From: Bacteroidota bacterium
GTDB taxonomy: Bacteria; Bacteroidota; Bacteroidia; Flavobacteriales; Flavobacteriaceae
NCBI GenBank assembly: GCA_027620655.1
Contig: JAQCDS010000003.1
Coordinates: 74,449-138,448, forward strand
DNA: 64,000 bases
Reading direction: 5' to 3'
Shown: positions 8,816 through 18,101 of the stretch, piece after piece
Layout of the letters: each line of letters opens with the position of its first letter
How positions within the stretch are numbered: position 1 is the stretch's first letter
Position numbers and translations under genes: made by a program
The notes under the pieces: model-generated
Seen by the model: the letters and a program-made list of their open reading frames with translations, nothing else
Database searches by the model: none
What the model was told of the DNA's origin: nothing

Positions 8816-9712
8816 ATGAGTAAAAAAACAATCTACTTATTAGGGATTTTGGCAACCCTAATCATTGGTTTTTTTCTGCATTGGCATTTCTGTTGCAATG
8901 AAGATTGTACAAAAAATGCTATCGTAGATGAAACTTCACAAGGAAATGCCTCTGCTCCATTGACGTTCAAGTTTGAAGACGGTGATATCACCATACGTAG
9001 CAATGATAATTTTAATTTTATGTCATCTAACCATGCTATAGTACAGCCTCTTTCTGAAGATTTATTGTCTTGTGTTAAAGAAATGATTACACATCTCAGC
9101 AAAAACAAAGACAAAAGTATAAATATCACAGGATTTTTTAAAGAGGAGGAAAACAACCCATCCAATTTTGAAAATTTAGGAATCGCTCGAGCAAAAGCCA
9201 TAGAAAGATTCTTAATAGAACATGAATTGTCTGCTAACCAGATTTCTACTTTCGGGGAAAAAGATAATACTCTTGTTCCTGACCAAAACGATATTCTTTA
9301 TGGGCCATATGAGTTTAGTGTAAAAAATCTCAATGATAAGTCTAAGCAGAAAAACGCAATGAAAGAAAGTATAATGAAAGACCCTGTGCTCATTCAATTT
9401 TCGAAAACTAAATCATACGCTGTTTTAAATACAAAACAAAAAAACAAAAGAAAAGCACTGGCTAATTATCTAAACTCATCAGATGATGCAAGTTGTACTA
9501 TTGTAGGGCATACCGATAGTGCATGGTCTGATGAAAGTAACATGAGACTTGGAAAGAAAAGAGCTGAGTTTACAAAAAGAAAATTACTAGAATATAACGT
9601 TGATAGGGCAAAGATCAAAACAATTTCAAAAGGTGAAACTGCACCTATTGCAACAAACAAAACCGAAAATGGGAAAGCCCAAAACAGAAGAACAGAAGTA
9701 ATAATTAATTAA
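8816..9712 (+). CDS. OmpA-family protein with N-terminal membrane anchor
   Basis: This 298-residue protein starts with a hydrophobic segment (about residues 5-22) followed by FCCNEDC, which could be an uncleaved anchor. A degenerate OmpA-like region covers about residues 75-150 (INITGFFKEEE, ARAKAIERFLIEHELSANQI). A fuller C-terminal OmpA domain runs from about 190 to 298, with the peptidoglycan-binding features IVGHTDS, LGKKRAEFTKRKLLEYNV and NRRTEVIIN. It probably binds peptidoglycan from the inner membrane or as a lipoprotein-like anchor. A helix-hairpin-helix protein is encoded 14 bases downstream and is probably co-transcribed. Confidence 0.85.
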   Translation: MSKKTIYLLGILATLIIGFFLHWHFCCNEDCTKNAIVDETSQGNASAPLTFKFEDGDITIRSNDNFNFMSSNHAIVQPLSEDLLSCVKEMITHLSKNKDKSINITGFFKEEENNPSNFENLGIARAKAIERFLIEHELSANQISTFGEKDNTLVPDQNDILYGPYEFSVKNLNDKSKQKNAMKESIMKDPVLIQFSKTKSYAVLNTKQKNKRKALANYLNSSDDASCTIVGHTDSAWSDESNMRLGKKRAEFTKRKLLEYNVDRAKIKTISKGETAPIATNKTENGKAQNRRTEVIIN

Positions 9713-9726
9713 AAAAATAAAACACT

Positions 9727-10248
9727 ATGAATACATGTATATTAATCCACTTTATCGTTGGGATTTTATCTGCAATTTTTGGATATCTATTAGGAAGATT
9801 ATTTGGAAAAAGAAGTTGTGGAAATTGTGACGAATGGCAAGGAAAAATTATAACTCTTGAAAAAGAATTGAGTGATTGTAAAGACAAAAACAGTTCGCTA
9901 CACAAGCAATCTTTAACAACAGCTACTCCACAAAAATCAGTAATCTCCTACGCTTTTGATAGTGGTCTGGCAAAAAGTATATTTGGCAAAAATATCAAAG
10001 AAAATGATCTTACTGTTGTTGAGGGTATTGGCCCAAAAATTCAGAATCTTTTTCATAAAAATAACATTAAAACTTGGAAATCTTTATCAAACTGTAGTGT
10101 TCAAAAATGTCAATCTATACTTGACGATGCAGGTGAAGCCTACAGAATTCACAATCCTGGAACATGGCCAAAGCAAGCAAGATTGGCCTACGAAGGAAAA
10201 TGGGAAAAACTACATAAGTGGCAGGAAGAATTGGATGGTGGAAGATAA
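9727..10248 (+). CDS. membrane-anchored helix-hairpin-helix protein
   Basis: The 173-residue protein has one N-terminal transmembrane helix (about residues 5-24, containing GYLLGRLFG) and a CGNC motif. A short predicted coiled coil follows (ITLEKELSDCKDKNSSLHKQ). The C-terminal half (about 95-170) contains VEGIGPKIQNLFHKNNIKTW, a helix-hairpin-helix motif of the kind that binds DNA non-specifically. The tail HNPGTWPKQARLAYEGKWEKL is shared with a widespread family of small HhH proteins of unknown role. It follows the OmpA-domain gene and ends before a shared terminator. The cellular role is unknown. Confidence 0.75.
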   Translation: MNTCILIHFIVGILSAIFGYLLGRLFGKRSCGNCDEWQGKIITLEKELSDCKDKNSSLHKQSLTTATPQKSVISYAFDSGLAKSIFGKNIKENDLTVVEGIGPKIQNLFHKNNIKTWKSLSNCSVQKCQSILDDAGEAYRIHNPGTWPKQARLAYEGKWEKLHKWQEELDGGR

Positions 10249-10267
10249 AAAAATTTAAAATTAAATT

Positions 10268-10297
10268 AAAAAACCCTACCAGTGTAGGGTTTTTTTA
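10268..10297. terminator. bidirectional rho-independent terminator
   Basis: The perfect 9-bp stem AAACCCTAC/GTAGGGTTT encloses a CAGT loop. It has an A-run on the left and a T-run on the right, so it can stop transcription from both converging genes: the HhH protein on plus and the AlbA_2-type protein on minus. Confidence 0.88.
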
Positions 10298-11434
10298 ATT
10301 GTACTTCACTTTTCGTAAAATACGCATAGCCTCTTTATACAAGCTGTATGTATACTCGCTGTATTTTGCTAGTAAAGGTTTGGACACTTCTAGCTGATGT
10401 AATGCCAAATCGAAACCATTGAAGTGACAAATTAAATATGTGATAGGAAGATTTTTTAAATCTTCTTGTTCGTGTTTTTTTAATGTTTTTTGAGTTTTTA
10501 ATTTTTCTAATAAGGCATTGTTGATGTTATAAATATGGTGGAGGGTTTTTTTATCATAAATTGGTGGCTGAAATAAAAGCTTGGTTTCAATATTGTATTG
10601 AGCATTATCAAAAAAAGTAATGCTTGTTTCTTCAAGTTTTAAATATTTGTTTTGTGCGTTCAGACCAAAATTTACATATTCAATAATCTTAAAACAATCC
10701 GTGTCATATATAATTTCAACTTCATCAAGCGTAGAATAAAAAAGACGCACCTGCTCATTAATAAGTTCAATATCTACTCTTGAATAAAAGGTTTGATTTT
10801 TGACGACTTTCTTTTGTCCCGACCAACACATCACAAAATATTCTTTAAAAACATGATACATAGGACTGTAGTCTTTTCTGTTGTTCATAAAGTCAAATAC
10901 GCCGTCCAAAGTATATTGTATGTTATTTTGGGCATGCTGCTCAATCGCTTTAACAATTTTTGAGTTGCTATCATTCAGCTTCAAATCAAACACCTTTGGC
11001 ATACTGATACTACCGTCTCTAAAAAAAACGGATCCTCCATAGTATTTCCAAATATTCTTTCGTAATGCTGTTATGGTATTGGTTGATTTTGCTCTAATTG
11101 TAACCAACCCTACTACTTTGTCGTTTGAAAGATGAGGAAAAGGAATATTTTCATATTGAATTACTGGGGGATGCTCTAGATATGCATTAATTAAATTCTG
11201 AATTTTACTATCATCAAAAAAATCTACACCAATAATTTCATTTGACGGATCATCTATGCCAATAATTATGTAGGAATTATTCTCTGGATTGCTATTGGAA
11301 AGTGCACAAATGTGCTTCAAAAATTTTGCTTTGCCCTCTTTTTCTGAAATATTAATTTGCCGCTTTTTATCATAAAAACTATTCTCATCATTATGAGCGA
11401 GTAAGTTTTTTATCAATAAGCGTTTATTAATCAT
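10295..11434 (-). CDS. AlbA_2/Schlafen-type domain protein of unknown function
   Basis: The 379-residue protein has an N-terminal domain (about residues 30-150) resembling AlbA_2/Schlafen-like domains: an early KEGKAKFLKHICALSNS helix, then NNSYIIIGIDDPSNEIIGVD, then FRDGSISMPKV. These domains often bind nucleic acid and are annotated as putative ATP or DNA binding. The C-terminal 220 residues have no recognised motif. There is no transmembrane segment. The gene starts 11 bases after the aldo/keto reductase stop on the same strand, so the two are likely co-transcribed, although no functional link is obvious. Confidence 0.6.
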   Translation of the reverse strand: MINKRLLIKNLLAHNDENSFYDKKRQINISEKEGKAKFLKHICALSNSNPENNSYIIIGIDDPSNEIIGVDFFDDSKIQNLINAYLEHPPVIQYENIPFPHLSNDKVVGLVTIRAKSTNTITALRKNIWKYYGGSVFFRDGSISMPKVFDLKLNDSNSKIVKAIEQHAQNNIQYTLDGVFDFMNNRKDYSPMYHVFKEYFVMCWSGQKKVVKNQTFYSRVDIELINEQVRLFYSTLDEVEIIYDTDCFKIIEYVNFGLNAQNKYLKLEETSITFFDNAQYNIETKLLFQPPIYDKKTLHHIYNINNALLEKLKTQKTLKKHEQEDLKNLPITYLICHFNGFDLALHQLEVSKPLLAKYSEYTYSLYKEAMRILRKVKYN

Positions 11435-11445
11435 ATGAATAGATT

Positions 11446-12336
11446 TTAGGGAACGTCATGTCCCTGACTCGCAACTAAAATCTTGAACCAATCTTCTGTC
11501 GATAATTTTATAGAAAGTGCTCGGATAGCCGATTGAATTCGATCCTTTTTTGTTGTTCCAATGATGGGATGAATTTTTGAAGGATGATTCAAAATCCAGG
11601 CCAAAAGTAATTGATCTTCGCTTGAATTGTATTTTGTTGAAAGCTCAGAAATTTGTTTTTTCAGTCGCTGTTTTTTAGCAACGTCTTCTAAATTGAAATA
11701 TGACCGGAGTGGTCCCCAAGCCATGGGTATAATTTTATGTTGTAATAATTTATCTAAAGTCCCGTCAAAAAGAGCTTCGTGTTGTACAACTGAAAATTCA
11801 ATTTGATTAATGTCTATGAGGCCTTCAGACATCATTAATTCCATATGTGAAGACGAAAAATTTGATACCCCAAAATTTAATATTTTACCGGATTTCTTTA
11901 AATCTTCTGCAGCACTCATTACATCTTCTGGGTGCATCAGAGGGCTGGGGCGGTGAATTAAAAGCGCGTCTAAATAATCTGTTTTAAGGTGTTTTAGGGA
12001 TGCTTCGGCTGAGGCAATAATATATGCTTTTGAAGTATCGTAATGTATCACTTCATTGGGTCTATTTTCACTAATATATTGAATCCCACATTTTGAAATA
12101 AATTGAACTTGGCCTCTTTGTAATGAGCTTCTGGAGAAGGCTTGTCCAAAAGCAGCTTCCATTGTATATCCTCCGTAAATGTCGGCATGATCAAAAGTGC
12201 TTACGCCATTTTCAAAAAAAAAGCTGATCAAATCAGACATTTCTTGAGTGCTTAATTCTTTCCCCCATTGACCCCAAAACATTGTTCCAGCAACCAGCTT
12301 TGAGTTTAAACTTTTTGGCATGATATTTTTTAACAA
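11446..12336 (-). CDS. aldo/keto reductase (YdhF-like)
   Basis: An NAD(P)H-dependent oxidoreductase of 296 residues. The AKR tetrad is visible: Asp in STFDHADIYGGY with its Tyr, Lys in FISKCGIQ and His in LDALLIHRPSPLM. The C-terminal cofactor-binding segment is HPIIGTTKKDRI. The resemblance is to the YdhF subgroup, whose substrates are mostly unknown. A second possible start is the ATG at 12321 (residue 6), which may be the true one. It is upstream of the AlbA_2-type gene on the same strand and divergent from moxR. Confidence 0.9.
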   Translation of the reverse strand: MLKNIMPKSLNSKLVAGTMFWGQWGKELSTQEMSDLISFFFENGVSTFDHADIYGGYTMEAAFGQAFSRSSLQRGQVQFISKCGIQYISENRPNEVIHYDTSKAYIIASAEASLKHLKTDYLDALLIHRPSPLMHPEDVMSAAEDLKKSGKILNFGVSNFSSSHMELMMSEGLIDINQIEFSVVQHEALFDGTLDKLLQHKIIPMAWGPLRSYFNLEDVAKKQRLKKQISELSTKYNSSEDQLLLAWILNHPSKIHPIIGTTKKDRIQSAIRALSIKLSTEDWFKILVASQGHDVP

Positions 12337-12463
12337 TAAATTTAAAAAACAAAAGGCTTTTATCTCTTAAAAAATTATTTATTTTTAACCAATTATTAAC
12401 AGATTCAACAGAATAAATTTAACATATTGCAATAATCAGTATTAATTTAATAGAACCCGAATA

Positions 12464-13468
12464 ATGGAAGAAAATGTACAACCCGTTGACATTAAATCAA
12501 TAAACGAAAAAATAGAAAAACAAAGTGCTTTTATTGACCTACTTACATTGGAAATCAATAAGGTTATAGTTGGTCAAAAACACATGATTGAGCGCCTTCT
12601 AATTGGGCTTTTAGGTCAAGGGCATATTTTACTTGAAGGGGTTCCTGGTTTGGCCAAAACACTCGCCATTAATACCCTGTCACAAGCTGTTTCTGGAAGC
12701 TTCAGCCGAATTCAATTTACACCAGACTTACTTCCTGCGGATGTCGTTGGAACGCTTATTTACAATATAAAGGCTAATGATTTCAATATCAAAAAAGGGC
12801 CTATTTTTGCCAATTTTGTCTTAGCTGATGAAATCAACAGAGCTCCTGCAAAAGTACAATCGGCTCTGCTTGAAGCCATGCAAGAAAAACAAGTTACCAT
12901 TGGTGATGAAACTTTTATTTTGGAAAAACCATTCTTGGTAATGGCCACTCAAAACCCTGTTGAACAAGAAGGAACATACCCGCTTCCTGAAGCACAAGTG
13001 GATCGTTTTATGTTAAAAACAGTAATTGATTATCCAAAATTAGAAGACGAACAACTCATAGTTAGAGCAAATCTAAAAGGAGCTTTTGAAAAAATTAAGC
13101 CCGTGGTTAGTGTCAAACAAATTTTAGAAGCTCAAAAAGCAGTTCGTGAAGTCTATATGGATGAAAAAATTGAAAAATATATCCTTGATATCATCTTTGC
13201 AACACGCTATCCAGAACGCTATAATTTAGAAGAAATAAAACCCCTAATTTCTTTTGGAGCATCACCAAGAGGAAGTATTAATTTGGCTACTGCAGCAAAA
13301 TGTTATGCGTTTATTAAACGGCGTGGATATGTCATCCCAGAAGATGTGCGGGCAGTTGTCTTGGATGTGCTTCGCCACCGAATAGGAATCACTTATGAGG
13401 CAGAAGCCGAAAATATTACCTCAGAAGATATCATCTACAAAATTGTTAATGTTATTGAGGTGCCTTAA
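12464..13468 (+). CDS. MoxR-family AAA+ ATPase
   Basis: A 334-residue AAA+ chaperone-like ATPase. Walker A is GVPGLAKT (about residues 59-66). Walker B plus the MoxR signature is LADEINRAPAKVQSALLEAMQE. Sensor 1 is MATQNPVEQEGTYPLPEAQVDRF and the C-terminal lid is also recognisable. MoxR proteins act with von Willebrand factor A proteins in assembling or maturing envelope and metal-dependent complexes. This gene leads a run that continues with DUF58 and batABCDE, so it is the first gene of the aerotolerance operon. Confidence 0.95.
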   Translation: MEENVQPVDIKSINEKIEKQSAFIDLLTLEINKVIVGQKHMIERLLIGLLGQGHILLEGVPGLAKTLAINTLSQAVSGSFSRIQFTPDLLPADVVGTLIYNIKANDFNIKKGPIFANFVLADEINRAPAKVQSALLEAMQEKQVTIGDETFILEKPFLVMATQNPVEQEGTYPLPEAQVDRFMLKTVIDYPKLEDEQLIVRANLKGAFEKIKPVVSVKQILEAQKAVREVYMDEKIEKYILDIIFATRYPERYNLEEIKPLISFGASPRGSINLATAAKCYAFIKRRGYVIPEDVRAVVLDVLRHRIGITYEAEAENITSEDIIYKIVNVIEVP

Positions 13469-13518
13469 CAAGGTTTAACTCAAAAATTAGCATTTCAAAA
13501 ACCTCACTCACAATTCTA

Positions 13519-14385
13519 ATGGATACCAAAGAGCTCCTAAAAAAAGTACGTAAAATTGAAATCAAAACACGGCGGTTGTCCGATCATGTTTTTGGTGGGG
13601 AATATCATTCTACTTTTAAAGGACGAGGAATGACTTTTTCAGAAGTGCGACAATATCAATTTGGAGATGATGTTCGCAATATTGATTGGAATGTAACGGC
13701 TCGATACAATGAGCCTTTTATTAAGGTTTTTGAAGAAGAACGCGAACTAACAATGCTACTAATGGTTGATGTCTCTGGTTCTGAAAATTTTGGGACACAT
13801 GGCCAATTTAAAAATGAATACATCACCGAAATTGCTGCAACACTAGCGTTTTCTGCAACACAAAATAACGATAAAATTGGGCTCATTTTGTTTTCAGGAG
13901 AAATTGAACTTTATATTCCGCCAAAAAAAGGACGTTCTCATGTCTTACGAATCATTAGAGAATTATTGGAGTTTAAACCTCAAAACAAGCAAACAAACAT
14001 TGCTGAGGCACTAAAGTTTTTGTCTAATGTTATGAAGAAAAAAGCTATTGTTTTTATGCTTTCTGATTTTATTGATGAAAACTATCAACACAACTTAAAA
14101 ATTGCCTCTGGCAAACATGACATAACTGGTATTCGAATTTTTGATAAAAATGAAATTGAAATACCAAACTTAGGCGCTGTTCAAATGTTTGATCAAGAAA
14201 CAGGGCGCTCATATTTAATTAATACAGCTTCAAGAAATACAAGAAATAATTATGCTAAAAATTACCAAAAACAAGTCGAATATTTCAAGGACAGTTGTAA
14301 AAAAGCAGGGGCAGGTTATCTCGATTGTGGACTGGACGAAAGTTATGTAAAAAAATTATTGGGCTATTTCAAACAAAGAGCATAA
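13519..14385 (+). CDS. DUF58 domain protein (von Willebrand factor A-like)
   Basis: The 288-residue protein shows the DUF58 signature YQFGDDVRNIDWNVTAR (about residues 50-66) and a vWA fold with a MIDAS-like MVDVSGSE (about residues 89-96). No transmembrane segment is seen. In Bacteroidota this gene regularly follows moxR and precedes the bat genes, and its product is thought to be a MoxR partner. It starts 50 bases after moxR and is followed 10 bases later by the next operon member. Confidence 0.93.
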   Translation: MDTKELLKKVRKIEIKTRRLSDHVFGGEYHSTFKGRGMTFSEVRQYQFGDDVRNIDWNVTARYNEPFIKVFEEERELTMLLMVDVSGSENFGTHGQFKNEYITEIAATLAFSATQNNDKIGLILFSGEIELYIPPKKGRSHVLRIIRELLEFKPQNKQTNIAEALKFLSNVMKKKAIVFMLSDFIDENYQHNLKIASGKHDITGIRIFDKNEIEIPNLGAVQMFDQETGRSYLINTASRNTRNNYAKNYQKQVEYFKDSCKKAGAGYLDCGLDESYVKKLLGYFKQRA

Positions 14386-14395
14386 GACTTTATAA

Positions 14396-16060
14396 ATGAC
14401 AATAAATACAAAAGATATCAAATTTTGGAATAAGAAGATTTTGTTCTTGGGTATGCTTTTAGTTTATTCTTTTATTGGTAATGCACAAGTTAAAACTTCT
14501 ATTGATTCTACTTCCATTAAAATTGGTGAAGAACTTCTGTATGCTATTGAAACTGAGGTAGACAGTGCGGCAGTTGTAGTATTCCCCGAAGGACAAACAT
14601 TTCAACCAATGGAAGTCATTGAAAGTTATCCTGTTGATACTGTTTTAAATGATGTTAGATTAAAGCTTATAAAAAAATATGGCATAACACAATTTGATTC
14701 GGGAGCTTACACGATACCGAGACAAAAAGTATTAGTTGGAGATCAAACTTTATACTCAGATTCTGTTCAGATAACTGTTCGGTCAGTTCTAGTCGATACT
14801 ACAAAACAAAAATTATATGATATTAAACCTTTAATTGCTGTAGAAAAACAATTGTCGGTTTGGGAAAAATTTTGGTGGGGCTTTGTGCTTTTGTTTTTGG
14901 TAATTACTAGTGGTTTATATTGGTTCTTTTTTCGAAAAAAAGTATTAACAGAAGAAGAAAAAATAGCGGCATTGCCGCCTTATAAACAGGCAAAATTAGC
15001 GCTTAGTAAACTCGATGAGCAAGTCTATTTTGAAAATCAAAAAATCAAAGAGTACTATTCTGATCTTACTTTTATATTAAGAAAATACCTCAACGAAAAA
15101 GTGTATGACCAATCGCTTGAAAGCACAACAGATGAGCTTGTAACTCGACTAAATTTGCTTAAAGACTCTAAAGATGTTTTGATTAAAAAAATCACTATTG
15201 AAAATATTCAAGAAATTTTAAAACGCGCTGACCTTGTAAAATTTGCAAAATCTAAACCCGATTTGGAAATCGCTAGAATGGACAAGCAAATTATTGACAA
15301 AGAAATCGATCATGTTAAAGAGGGATTACCAGAACCTACTGAAGAGGAATTATTAAAAGATTTAGAATATCAAAAAGAAATAGAGAGAAAACAAAGACGT
15401 AGAAAAATAAAAATAATAGGGCTTTGTTTTGTTGGTGCTTTGATTACTTTTTTTGTTGGTTTTGGAATACATTCTGGATTTACAACAGCAAAAGACACGT
15501 TGTTACGCCACCCAAGTAAATTACTTTTAGAAAATAAAAACTGGGTAAGAAGCGAATATGGTGCTCCTGGAATTATTGTTCAAACCCCCGAAGTTTTAGA
15601 ACGGCAAATGCCTGTAAAAACGGATAGTCTTAATCCCAATTTTAATACTAAATTTTTTAGTTTTAAAAACTCTAAAATCCCTTTAGAGATTACTGTAAAA
15701 AGCTCTGTTTTAAGCTCAGATGATAATCCTGATAAGTCCTCTTCAGAGGCCATCGATCTTGTTGGTGTAGCCAATAAGGAGCTCTCTTTACTTGAGAAAA
15801 AAGGCGCTGTTAATCTTATTCCAAGAACAGAGCAGTTTATCACTCCAAATGGCCAGGAAGGTTTAAAAACATATGGTACTACATCTCTAAATTTTGATAC
15901 TGGAGAATTTGCCGAAGGCAACTTTATAATTTTAGGGTTTTCTACCCCAAAAGTACTTCAGCAGTTGGTACTTGTTTGGAAGTCAAATGATATTTATGCT
16001 ACCGAAATGGCAAATCGTATTTTAAATTCTGTTGAATTGATAAAAGATAATCAAGAGTGA
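14396..16060 (+). CDS. Bat-operon membrane protein of unknown function
   Basis: This 554-residue protein has an N-terminal signal or anchor segment ending near NAQ (residue 31). A beta-rich exported domain follows, resembling the N-terminal repeats of BatD (SIKIGEELLYAIETEVDS). A transmembrane helix lies near residues 160-178 (WGFVLLFLVITSGLYWFF), then a helical cytoplasmic region. A second transmembrane helix near 338-355 (GLCFVGALITFFVGFG) leads into a C-terminal domain that resembles a lipid-binding or scaffold domain but is unrecognised. Its TGA stop overlaps the batA ATG by one base. Position strongly suggests it belongs to the MoxR/Bat complex. Confidence 0.7.
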   Translation: MTINTKDIKFWNKKILFLGMLLVYSFIGNAQVKTSIDSTSIKIGEELLYAIETEVDSAAVVVFPEGQTFQPMEVIESYPVDTVLNDVRLKLIKKYGITQFDSGAYTIPRQKVLVGDQTLYSDSVQITVRSVLVDTTKQKLYDIKPLIAVEKQLSVWEKFWWGFVLLFLVITSGLYWFFFRKKVLTEEEKIAALPPYKQAKLALSKLDEQVYFENQKIKEYYSDLTFILRKYLNEKVYDQSLESTTDELVTRLNLLKDSKDVLIKKITIENIQEILKRADLVKFAKSKPDLEIARMDKQIIDKEIDHVKEGLPEPTEEELLKDLEYQKEIERKQRRRKIKIIGLCFVGALITFFVGFGIHSGFTTAKDTLLRHPSKLLLENKNWVRSEYGAPGIIVQTPEVLERQMPVKTDSLNPNFNTKFFSFKNSKIPLEITVKSSVLSSDDNPDKSSSEAIDLVGVANKELSLLEKKGAVNLIPRTEQFITPNGQEGLKTYGTTSLNFDTGEFAEGNFIILGFSTPKVLQQLVLVWKSNDIYATEMANRILNSVELIKDNQE

Positions 16061-17061
16061 TGCTAGAAGGAATTGAATTCACACATAAAGAATTACTTTG
16101 GTTGCTTTTAATCATACCTGTGCTTTTGCTATGGTACATCTTAAAGCATAAAAAACAAACCGCTGTTTTGGAAATCTCTACTACTGACGGCCTTTTGAAG
16201 GGAAATCAATTTTGGACAATTTTAAAACACAGTTTGTTTGTCCTAAGGGCTTTAGCAACTACGCTTATTATTGTTGCAATGGCAAGACCTCAAACTTTAG
16301 ATATTTCAACAAAAACAAAAACTACTCGTGGAATTGATATCGTAATGGCTATTGATGTTTCGGCGAGTATGCTCGCCAAAGACTTAAAACCCAATAGACT
16401 AGAGGCCTTAAAAAAAGTGGCCAGTAAATTTATAAATAGACGTCCTAACGACAGAATTGGTCTGGTAGAATATGCGGGGGAAAGTTATACACGAACTCCC
16501 GTTACAAGCGATAAAGGGATTATTCTCAAATCATTGAGGGACATAAAATACAATACCATCATAACAGGTGGTACCGCTATTGGCATGGGGTTAGCTACAG
16601 CCGTCAATCGCTTAAAAGAAAGTAAGGCAAAAAGTAGAATCATTATTTTACTTACAGATGGTGTCAATAACTCTGGATTTATTGATCCACAAACCGCTAG
16701 CGAGCTTGCTGTTGAATATGGCATAAAAACTTACACTATTGGATTGGGGAGCAACGGAATGGCACTCTCTCCTGTGGCAATAAATAATGGAAAATTTCAA
16801 TACTCGAGAATTCAAGTTGAAATTGATGAAAAACTATTAAAAGAAATTGCATCTGAAACTGGTGGAAAATATTTTCGCGCCACAAACAATAAAAAATTGG
16901 AAGACATCTATGATGAAATCGACAAACTTGAAAAAACAGAAATAGAAGAATTTAAGTATTATAATTACGAAGAAAAATTTCGCCCCTTAGTGCTTTTGGC
17001 GCTTGGCCTATTGGTTCTAGAGTTTTTGCTTCGACACACCCTTTTAAGAAGTTTTATATAA
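16060..17061 (+). CDS. batA: BatA, vWA-domain membrane protein
   Basis: A 333-residue inner-membrane protein with N-terminal transmembrane helices near residues 8-28 and 55-75. A large vWA domain has the MIDAS motif AIDVSASM, then NDRIGLVEYAG and LTDGVNNSG. A C-terminal helix runs near 305-325. Bat proteins were first described as aerotolerance factors in Bacteroides. The start chosen is ATG at 16060, which overlaps the previous TGA (TGATG); a GTG one codon earlier is less likely. batB starts 2 bases after its stop. Confidence 0.93.
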   Translation: MLEGIEFTHKELLWLLLIIPVLLLWYILKHKKQTAVLEISTTDGLLKGNQFWTILKHSLFVLRALATTLIIVAMARPQTLDISTKTKTTRGIDIVMAIDVSASMLAKDLKPNRLEALKKVASKFINRRPNDRIGLVEYAGESYTRTPVTSDKGIILKSLRDIKYNTIITGGTAIGMGLATAVNRLKESKAKSRIIILLTDGVNNSGFIDPQTASELAVEYGIKTYTIGLGSNGMALSPVAINNGKFQYSRIQVEIDEKLLKEIASETGGKYFRATNNKKLEDIYDEIDKLEKTEIEEFKYYNYEEKFRPLVLLALGLLVLEFLLRHTLLRSFI

Positions 17062-17063
17062 TT

Positions 17064-18101
17064 ATGTTTCAATTAGAAGAAGATATATGGTTTTGGCTTT
17101 TATTGATTCCATTGGGAATGCTGTTGTTATTCCTTTGGACACAACTTTGGAAAAAAAGAACGAAGCGTAAATTTTCAGATTTGAAGCTTCTAAAACGTCT
17201 TAGCCCAGATCAATCTTTGTTTAAATCTGTTTTAAAATTTATAACACTTTCTCTAGGTTTTATATGCTTAATCATCGCACTGGTCAATCCAAAAATTGGG
17301 ACTTCCTTACAAACTGTAAAAAGAGAAGGGGTTGATATTGTCTTTGCCATCGATGTTTCGAAAAGTATGCTCGCTGAAGACATCGCACCGAATAGACTAG
17401 AAAAAGCAAAGCAACTGACAACTCAAATCATCAATACCCTTGTAAGCGACAGGGTTGGAATAATTGCATATGCTGCAAAAGCAGTGCCTCAACTACCAAT
17501 TACAACAGATTATTCCGCTGCAAAAATGTTTTTACAAAACATGAATACTGATATGCTTTCATCGCAAGGAACAGCAATTGATGAGGCCATACAATTATCA
17601 AGAAGTTACTATAATGACGAAGAACAAACAAATCGTGTTTTAGTTATCATTTCAGATGGAGAAGATCACAACAACTTAAGCCTTGATGTGGCAGAAGCCG
17701 CTGCAAAAGAAGGTATAAAAATATTTACAATTGGTGTAGGCACAGAAAAAGGAGGCCCTATTCCAATCAAACGAAATGGTATAGTAATGAGCTATAAAAA
17801 AGACCAAAATGATGCAACTGTAATTACAAAATTGAATAAAAAAACACTTTCGGAAATTGCTGATGAAGCAAATGGTACATATGTTGATGGTAAAAACACA
17901 AGTGATGTAATAGAAACTGTTGGAGAGATTTTGAATAAAATGGACAAAAAAGAATTTGAAGCCAAAGAATTTGCAGAATTTAAAGATCAATTTCAATGGT
18001 TTTTGGGATTAGGACTTTTCTTTTTAATTTTGGACGTCCTATTTCTAGAACGTAAAACAGCTTGGCTAAAACGCCTGAACTTATTCAATGAAAACCTATG
18101 A
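17064..18101 (+). CDS. batB: BatB, vWA-domain membrane protein
   Basis: A 345-residue paralogue of BatA with the same plan: two N-terminal membrane helices (about 8-27 and 58-77), a vWA domain with AIDVSKSM, SDRVGIIAYAA and ISDGEDHNN, and one C-terminal helix (FQWFLGLGLFFLILDVLFL). BatA and BatB are thought to form a complex in the inner membrane. The TGA stop overlaps the batC ATG in an ATGA junction, indicating translational coupling. Confidence 0.94.
   Translation: MFQLEEDIWFWLLLIPLGMLLLFLWTQLWKKRTKRKFSDLKLLKRLSPDQSLFKSVLKFITLSLGFICLIIALVNPKIGTSLQTVKREGVDIVFAIDVSKSMLAEDIAPNRLEKAKQLTTQIINTLVSDRVGIIAYAAKAVPQLPITTDYSAAKMFLQNMNTDMLSSQGTAIDEAIQLSRSYYNDEEQTNRVLVIISDGEDHNNLSLDVAEAAAKEGIKIFTIGVGTEKGGPIPIKRNGIVMSYKKDQNDATVITKLNKKTLSEIADEANGTYVDGKNTSDVIETVGEILNKMDKKEFEAKEFAEFKDQFQWFLGLGLFFLILDVLFLERKTAWLKRLNLFNENL

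Noticed and set aside
8833-9201. Minus-strand open frame of 122 codons opposite the OmpA-family gene
   Set aside because: No recognisable protein features and fully inside a gene with clear domain structure.
15580-15921. Minus-strand open frame of 113 codons inside the Bat-operon membrane protein gene
   Set aside because: Antisense to a conserved operon member with no family resemblance.
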